This document shows, piece after piece, positions 13,735-19,522 of a DNA stretch of 19,522 bases. Below the pieces are notes generated by a model. It worked only from the letters and a program-made list of their open reading frames with translations. It had not been told where the DNA came from and made no database searches. Within the stretch, counting starts at the first letter, position 1. Each line of letters begins with the position of its first letter. The stretch spans positions 1 through 19,522 of the forward strand of contig CAKAQP010000021.1 in assembly GCA_916720285.1 (NCBI GenBank), read 5' to 3'. Source of the stretch: an uncultured Lachnoanaerobaculum sp. Lineage in GTDB: Bacteria > Bacillota > Clostridia > Lachnospirales > Lachnospiraceae. A program made the position numbers and the translations under genes.

Positions 13735-16700
13735 AACACATTAAGAAAACGTTTGACCGGAGTACTGTCATTCATACTTGCAATTATAATTACATTTACT
13801 TCTGTGCCAATCGACGCACATGCAACAGGTATAGGTAGTCAAGTTACAACAAAAATAGGATACTCTGTAAGCAGTCAAACAACATCGCTGATAGGAAAAC
13901 AGGAATCTTACAGTATTCAGACGGGTATTTCAGGTACGGTAGGAAGTTATACACTGCCATACTCAATTATTTATTTGTCAAAAGACAAATTTGAGGAACC
14001 GTCTGCAGCAGATGTATCAACAGCCAACTTCATACAAGGAGTTACAGTTGATAACACAAGCGATGCACAATACTATAAGATAAAAGTTACTTATAGACAA
14101 TTGACAGCAGGACCGCCTGTTACATTCCCGTTTAGAGCGGTTCTCAAAAACTTGAATGTTGCCGGAGGGGAGCAGGTTAATATTAAGACAACTTTCCACA
14201 ACAAAGACGGAGTGGAGATTGTAAACGACAACAAAAATTTCACTGCTGTAGGCTATGTGGCAGGTATTGAAGGAAATGACAACAGTCAGGCTAATCCGAG
14301 ACAGATGGGTTATGGTGAGACAATCGTAGATGCGGATGTTGATTCAACACATACAAAATTTTCACCAAACTACCAAAACGATATCACATTCTCTATTATG
14401 AACGGAAAAAAGAACGCGACCAATGGAGAAGTGAGAGTAGTATATTCGGAAGGTTTGGATAAGAGACCGGTTAGAGTAACCGTTACATTGCCTTCAACAT
14501 CGGTTTGGGATGCTTCATTACCGAACAATGCAGGCTGGACTTATAATTCTGCCGACAATACAATTACAAAAGATTTTACAAGAACAGGCTATGAGTTTAG
14601 GCCTCTTTTTACCATAAAGTATGGAACCGGAACCACAGTGGGACGACAGACTTTCCCGGTAAAAACGGCACTTGTAAATACTGACGGAAGTGCAGATTCC
14701 ACAACAGAAAGAAATGGTAGCGTATTTAAGGATTATTCTTATGTAAGAAAGCTTAAAGGAAATAAATATCACCTTCGCTACAATTATGCGGTTCCGGTAA
14801 AAGAAGAATACAAACATGCTTATTTAATTACAGCAGGACAGTATTGGGGAACTACGGTAGTACAAAATACTACAACAACATTAAATACAATCATTGATGA
14901 GCCATGGAGTCCAAACCTTTTTACAGGTTACGGAATTCGTGTCCAAAACGGTTATTTTGATGCCGCAAATCTTGCACTTATAGCTCAAAACAAGCTTATC
15001 GGTGTAAATGATGACGGCAGCGAGGAAGTTATACAGACAAATGTACCGTATGAAGTGGTGAATAATGATGCGGCTATGACAACAGACAGCATACCGATTG
15101 CCATGACACCTAAGCACTATAAGAGTATAAGACTTGAATTCGACAACGAGGTGACAATATCAAAGTACGGTGAGAAGGCTATAGGTCTTGTAGTTGAGAC
15201 ACAGCTTACACCTGCCGAGTTTACAAAGGAGAAAAACAGACTTGCTGCAAATCCTTCACCTTCAGCTGCAAATGTTACAAATACAGGTAAGGTACAGTCA
15301 TACTCAAACGGCGTATGGACAACTATCAGTTCCAATGCGGTATATATCATGCGTGAAGAGTATGCTCAGATGCAGCTTGACAAATTAAGTCAGAAGATCA
15401 ACGGCAATACTTCTTCAAATATAGCCTACACAGGAAATACCATGGAATATGAGATGAATGTCAACTATGACAATTCATATATATTCAGCGAGGACAGAGA
15501 TGTAGAAAACGGTAAGCTTGTTATGGTTGTCGATCCGGAGTTAAACTTTAACAGCATTACAGTCGGAGGAACGCCTTACTTTACAGTTGATGCAAATCCT
15601 ACCGAAGTAGCCAATTACGGCGGAACGGGAAAGAAAGCATATATCTTCGATCTCAATAATTTTGCCTTCAAAAAGCAACAGCAGGCAATTTTTAAGAGAG
15701 ATAATATAAAGGTTTCATTTACTCCAAGTTCAAGTCTTGAGCCGGGAGAACATAAAGTTGAAGCTATACTTTCATGGACAAATAATACGGATCAGGCAAA
15801 CAGCAAGGATCCTCACACAGTATTTTCAAAGGCTACTGCAAATTACCTTGATATTTATGATTCAAATGAGAACGGAAGTACAAATGACAGACTTTCAAGA
15901 GTAGAGTGGAAGTTCAACTTCGTACCGCCACAGTCGGTTATCATAAACAAGGTTGAAAAACTTGAATCGGAGCCTGACAGTGCATACCGTGCAAAGATGA
16001 AAGCTGAAAAAGATGAGATAGTTCAATATCGAATCATGGCTTATAACAACTCAAATGCAGATGCAACGGAGTTGAATTTCTTAGATATTTTCCCATATGT
16101 GGGAGATAAGAACACGGTAAAGGACTATGCGGGAAATTATGTAGACCGTGGTTCCAAATTTGCAACTGTTTTACAAGGGCCTGTAACTGCTCCGGCAGGA
16201 TATACGGTTTACTATTCTACAGATTCACCTAAGGATACATTTGCCGAGAACCTTGCAAATACCTGGCTAACTGCTTCAGGTATCTCAGACTGGAGTCAGG
16301 TAACAATGTTTAAGGCTATAATGAATACAGGTGTGAAGCTGGCAAGGGATGATAAAGAGTATTTTACTTACAAGGTAAAAATGCCTGATACAAAAGATTT
16401 GGATGAAGCCGATACAAGTAACAACTCTATTGCAACATGGTATGGAAACAATATTGACGGTGCAAATGAGGCAATCAACTCAAAGGTCGGTATTTACAAG
16501 TATCAGGTATCAGGAAAAGCATACTATGATGTTAATGATGACAGGGAGTACGGTACAGGAGATGTGCTGATTGCAAACCGTCCGGTAAAGCTTTTAAAAG
16601 ACGGAAATGTTATTGACGAAACTACAACAGACGCAAACGGTGATTATGCTTTCAAAAACATTATCACAAATGCAGGTAATTACAATGTGGTGGTTGAAAC

Positions 16701-19522
16701 ATTAACAAGTGATACAATCATTCCGAACAATTCAAGTACAAGTTCGGTAATAGGACAGGATTTTAACTCTACAGAGTCATCAGCCTCAACACTGTTTAAC
16801 GGACAGACAAGTACTTGGGCAAAAACAGACGTAAGTCTTACAAAGACAAAGACTAAATCCGTTAAAAACATAGGTCTGAAAAATCAGACTTCAAATCTTA
16901 CTGTAAAACATATAAAGATTGATGATAACACCGAACTTATACCGGATGCAACGACTACTGCAGGTGTGGGAACACCATATACCACAGCGGCGGTTACAAC
17001 AGATCCGAATTATGAGGTGGATACAACACAGCTTCCGGCAAATGCAAACGGTACTTATGCGACTGCAGATACAACTGTTGTTTATAAGTATAAGAGGAAA
17101 AATGCAGGCAAAGTTACAGTGCATCATTATGAAGTAGGTACAACTACAGAGCTTTACAAAGCTCCGGGTGCAACTGCGGCAGGACCTGAGGAAATTGACG
17201 GAACAAATAAGCTTGGTCTTTCATATACAACACAGAGTAGAGAAAATGATATAGCAAACTTTGAGCTTACAACTCCTGCACCTACAAATCCGACAGGAAC
17301 ATTTACTACAGGCGAGCAGGAAGTAATTTATTACTATAAGAGAAAGAATGCCGGAAAAGTCATAGTACATCACTATGAAACAGGGCAGACTACAGAGCTT
17401 TACACACCGGCAGGAAAAACTTCACCTGAAGCTGAAGAGCTTGACGGAAGCGGAAAGCTTGGTCTTCCTTATACAACACAGAGTAGAGAAAATGATATAG
17501 CAAACTTTGAGCTTACAACACCGGCACCTACAAATGCAACAGGTACATTTACTACCGGAGTGCAGGAAGTAACTTATTTCTATAAGAGAAAGAATGCCGG
17601 AAATGTAGTTGTAAATTATCTTGAGCAGGGTACAAATACTGTTCTTGACACTCAGGAGACTTTGGACGGAACAGGAAAGCTTGGAACAGCATTTACAACA
17701 GTGCAGAAAAATATAAATGATTATGATTTTGTATCTGTAAGTCCTGCGGCCGGCGGAACATTTACAACCGGAACACAGACTGTTAACTACTACTACAAGA
17801 GAAAAGATGTTGGAGATATTGTAGTAAAATATGTAGAGCAGGGTAGCGGCACGGAGCTTGACACTCAGACGGTAATGAGCGGAGCAGGAAAGTCGGGACT
17901 TAGCTATACAACTACACCGAAGACTATTGCAGATTATGAGGTGGTAAGTACAACACCTGCAAACAGCAGCGGAACATATCCTTCAACCGGAACAACAACG
18001 GTAGTATATGAGTACAGAAGAAAGAACGCAGGAGATGTAGTAGTAAAATATGTAGAGCAGGGTAGCGGCAGAGAGCTTGACACTCAGACGGTAATGAGCG
18101 GAGCAGGAAAGTCGGGACTTAGCTATACAACTACACCAAAGACTATTGCAGATTATGAGGTAGTAAGTACAACACCTGCAAATAGCAGCGGAACATATCC
18201 TTCAACCGGAACAACAACAGTAGTATATGAGTACAGAAGAAAGAACGCAGGAGATGTTACAGTACACCATTATGAACAGGGTACTACAACACCGCTTGTA
18301 CCTGATATCACAATGAGCGGTACAGGAAAACTCGGAACTCCATATAATACTACAGAACAGACCATTCCGAACTTTACGTTGGTGAGCACACCTGCAAATC
18401 AGAATGGAACGTACACAACCGGAAATCAGGTAGTGACTTATTACTACAAGAGAAATGATGCAGGAAATGTAGTTGTAAATTATCTTGAGCAGGGTACAAA
18501 TGCAGTGCTTGATACTCAGGTGACCTTAGACGGAACAGGAAAGCTTGGAACAGCATTTACAACAGTACAAAAGAATATCAATGATTATGATTTTGTTTCT
18601 GTAAGTCCTGCAGCAAACGGAACATTTACAACCGGAACGCAGACTGTCAACTACTACTATAAGAGAAAAGATGCAGGAAATGTTTTAGTACATCATGTAG
18701 AGCAGGGAACAACAAACTCTCTTTCTCCTGATGAGAATCTAAACGGTGCAGGAAATGCGGGATTGCCATATACAACAAGCCCTGCAAATATAGCAAACTA
18801 CACGGTAGTAAATGCTACACCTGCAAATAACACCGGAACATATCCGGCAACCGGAACAACAGTAGTAACATATGAGTACAAGAGAAATGACGCAGGAGAT
18901 GTAGTTGTACATCACTACATTGACGGAACAACAACACCGCTTGTACCGGATACCACATTAAACGGTAGCGGAAAACTTGGACTTCCATATAATACTACAG
19001 AGCATAATATTCCAAACTTTACATTGGTAGCACAGCCGACAAATAAGAACGGAAATTATACTACAGGAAATCAGACTGTAACATATTTCTATAGAAGAAA
19101 TGATGCAGGAAATGTAGTGGTTCACCATGTAGAACAGGGAACAGGAACATCATTGGCTCCTGATGAGAACTTAAGCGGTGTAGGAAAGTCAGGACTTACA
19201 TATACTACAAGCCCTGAAAATATAACTGACTTTACAGTAGTAAATGCTACGCCTGCAAACAACACCGGAACATATCCGACTACAGGAACAACAGTGGTAA
19301 CATATGAGTATAAGAGAAATGATGCTCAGAGTATAACTGTAAAATATGTAGAACAGGGAACGGGAACACCTCTGGATACAGATGATGTAATGGGAGGAAT
19401 CGGAAAACTCGGACTTCCATACACAACAACAGAGAAGAACATCCCTAACTACGAGTTGGTAGCACAACCTGCTAATAAGAACGGAACATATACAAACACA
19501 CCACAGACAGTAATCTATGAAT
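13732..19522 (+). CDS. Giant secreted MucBP-repeat adhesin (partial, no canonical start)
   Basis: The frame is open from the ATC at 13732 to the right edge (1930 complete codons), and the protein continues beyond. Residues 1-31 form a signal peptide: NTLRKRL, a hydrophobic core, and cleavage after AHA (31). Residues ~32-740 are Thr/Asn-rich, probably stacked beta domains, with no family I can name. About 745-910 resembles a DUF11-type domain (EIVQYRIMAYNNSN). About 924-995 is SdrD-B-like (SGKAYYDVNDDREYGTGD to TTTDANGDYAFKNI). A Ser/Thr linker leads to at least 12 MucBP repeats from residue 1056. MucBP domains bind mucins or glycans on lactobacillus surface proteins, so host or biofilm adhesion is inferred. 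An LPXTG-type anchor would be expected beyond the window. The start codon problem is described separately. Low Cys content and the Thr-rich sequence fit a surface protein. Confidence 0.88.
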   Translation, partial: MNTLRKRLTGVLSFILAIIITFTSVPIDAHATGIGSQVTTKIGYSVSSQTTSLIGKQESYSIQTGISGTVGSYTLPYSIIYLSKDKFEEPSAADVSTANFIQGVTVDNTSDAQYYKIKVTYRQLTAGPPVTFPFRAVLKNLNVAGGEQVNIKTTFHNKDGVEIVNDNKNFTAVGYVAGIEGNDNSQANPRQMGYGETIVDADVDSTHTKFSPNYQNDITFSIMNGKKNATNGEVRVVYSEGLDKRPVRVTVTLPSTSVWDASLPNNAGWTYNSADNTITKDFTRTGYEFRPLFTIKYGTGTTVGRQTFPVKTALVNTDGSADSTTERNGSVFKDYSYVRKLKGNKYHLRYNYAVPVKEEYKHAYLITAGQYWGTTVVQNTTTTLNTIIDEPWSPNLFTGYGIRVQNGYFDAANLALIAQNKLIGVNDDGSEEVIQTNVPYEVVNNDAAMTTDSIPIAMTPKHYKSIRLEFDNEVTISKYGEKAIGLVVETQLTPAEFTKEKNRLAANPSPSAANVTNTGKVQSYSNGVWTTISSNAVYIMREEYAQMQLDKLSQKINGNTSSNIAYTGNTMEYEMNVNYDNSYIFSEDRDVENGKLVMVVDPELNFNSITVGGTPYFTVDANPTEVANYGGTGKKAYIFDLNNFAFKKQQQAIFKRDNIKVSFTPSSSLEPGEHKVEAILSWTNNTDQANSKDPHTVFSKATANYLDIYDSNENGSTNDRLSRVEWKFNFVPPQSVIINKVEKLESEPDSAYRAKMKAEKDEIVQYRIMAYNNSNADATELNFLDIFPYVGDKNTVKDYAGNYVDRGSKFATVLQGPVTAPAGYTVYYSTDSPKDTFAENLANTWLTASGISDWSQVTMFKAIMNTGVKLARDDKEYFTYKVKMPDTKDLDEADTSNNSIATWYGNNIDGANEAINSKVGIYKYQVSGKAYYDVNDDREYGTGDVLIANRPVKLLKDGNVIDETTTDANGDYAFKNIITNAGNYNVVVETLTSDTIIPNNSSTSSVIGQDFNSTESSASTLFNGQTSTWAKTDVSLTKTKTKSVKNIGLKNQTSNLTVKHIKIDDNTELIPDATTTAGVGTPYTTAAVTTDPNYEVDTTQLPANANGTYATADTTVVYKYKRKNAGKVTVHHYEVGTTTELYKAPGATAAGPEEIDGTNKLGLSYTTQSRENDIANFELTTPAPTNPTGTFTTGEQEVIYYYKRKNAGKVIVHHYETGQTTELYTPAGKTSPEAEELDGSGKLGLPYTTQSRENDIANFELTTPAPTNATGTFTTGVQEVTYFYKRKNAGNVVVNYLEQGTNTVLDTQETLDGTGKLGTAFTTVQKNINDYDFVSVSPAAGGTFTTGTQTVNYYYKRKDVGDIVVKYVEQGSGTELDTQTVMSGAGKSGLSYTTTPKTIADYEVVSTTPANSSGTYPSTGTTTVVYEYRRKNAGDVVVKYVEQGSGRELDTQTVMSGAGKSGLSYTTTPKTIADYEVVSTTPANSSGTYPSTGTTTVVYEYRRKNAGDVTVHHYEQGTTTPLVPDITMSGTGKLGTPYNTTEQTIPNFTLVSTPANQNGTYTTGNQVVTYYYKRNDAGNVVVNYLEQGTNAVLDTQVTLDGTGKLGTAFTTVQKNINDYDFVSVSPAANGTFTTGTQTVNYYYKRKDAGNVLVHHVEQGTTNSLSPDENLNGAGNAGLPYTTSPANIANYTVVNATPANNTGTYPATGTTVVTYEYKRNDAGDVVVHHYIDGTTTPLVPDTTLNGSGKLGLPYNTTEHNIPNFTLVAQPTNKNGNYTTGNQTVTYFYRRNDAGNVVVHHVEQGTGTSLAPDENLSGVGKSGLTYTTSPENITDFTVVNATPANNTGTYPTTGTTVVTYEYKRNDAQSITVKYVEQGTGTPLDTDDVMGGIGKLGLPYTTTEKNIPNYELVAQPANKNGTYTNTPQTVIYE
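16897..19522 (+). repeat. Array of at least 12 MucBP repeats
   Basis: Repeat units begin with [ND]AGxVxV and end with [YFE]YK[RK][KN]. By my reading: R1 16897-17100, R2 17101-17346, R3 17347-17592, R4 17593-17805, R5 17806-18024, R6 18025-18243, R7 18244-18456, R8 18457-18669, R9 18670-18888, R10 18889-19101, R11 19102-19320, R12 19321 to the edge. Lengths are 246 bp (R2, R3), 213 bp (R4, R7, R8, R10) or 219 bp (R5, R6, R9, R11). The shared core is V-V-H/K-Y/H-x-E-x-G-T then GxGKLGxPYTTxxxxIxxY/F. Confidence 0.88.
17806..18243 (+). repeat. Recently duplicated MucBP unit pair (R5/R6)
   Basis: R5 (17806-18024) and R6 (18025-18243) differ at about six bases over the last 204 of 219, against many synonymous differences between other repeats. 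Only one of those differences changes an amino acid in that stretch (Thr to Arg, codon 17851/18070). The first five codons differ more. This points to a young tandem duplication. R4 and R8 (17593-17805 and 18457-18669) are also near-identical as protein but carry more silent changes, so they are older. Confidence 0.85.

Noticed and set aside
15194..15388. Small plus-strand frames inside the adhesin (also 16919-17137)
   Set aside because: They are out of frame with an uninterrupted adhesin reading frame and have His/Gln/Leu-rich shadow composition.
16897..19522. Regular repeats as a possible CRISPR array
   Set aside because: Units are 213-246 bp, all in frame and translated as MucBP domains, with no short repeats or unique spacers.

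Overview
The window looks like chromosomal DNA from a low-GC Gram-positive anaerobe, most likely of the Lachnospiraceae. The evidence is AT-rich codon use with many ATA (Ile) and AGA (Arg) codons, strong AGGAGG-type ribosome binding sites, the dnaX-ybaB-recR cluster, and a giant secreted protein with MucBP repeats. An oral genus such as Lachnoanaerobaculum would fit, but that is an impression from gene content and not something I could test. Every supported gene is on the + strand.

Layout. Positions 1-85 hold the hairpin that ends an upstream transcript, followed by a promoter. A tightly packed housekeeping run follows (149-10280): a 6-phosphofructokinase of the mixed G/K class, dnaX (with a candidate programmed -1 frameshift site), ybaB, recR, a large acidic TPR protein with a degenerate P-loop-like region, a CvpA-family membrane protein, an O-antigen-ligase-like membrane protein and trpS. 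Gaps are 37 nt or less and several genes overlap by 1-8 nt, so this is probably one operon; it ends at a terminator at 10296-10353.

A metal-efflux operon follows (10387-13467). A consensus promoter has a perfect inverted-repeat operator filling its spacer, and a second copy of the operator lies over the start of the repressor gene. The genes are a CzrA/SmtB-type ArsR repressor, a free-standing heavy-metal-associated (HMA) domain protein, a Zn/Cd/Pb-type P1B ATPase that lacks its own HMA domain, and luxS only 10 nt behind the ATPase. The layout puts AI-2 synthesis and methyl-cycle recycling under likely metal control. A UUCG-capped terminator closes the unit.

From 13527 a structured leader leads into one open reading frame that runs off the right edge (13732-19522, at least 1930 codons). 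It encodes a secreted cell-surface adhesin with a signal peptide, a large N-terminal region of probable beta-sandwich domains, an SdrD-B-like domain and at least 12 MucBP repeats, the last cut by the window edge. It has a very strong Shine-Dalgarno sequence, but the codon at the expected start is ATC rather than ATG, and no ATG, GTG or TTG is in frame near it. It is therefore either a rare non-canonical start, a start-loss mutation or a base-call error. This is the most striking single observation in the window.

I found no CRISPR array, insertion sequence, tRNA, rRNA or prophage gene. The most unusual signals are the ATC start, the dnaX slippery heptamer, the pseudo-ATPase-like TPR protein, the operator-embedded repressor start with a stranded ribosome binding site, and the coupling of luxS to metal efflux.
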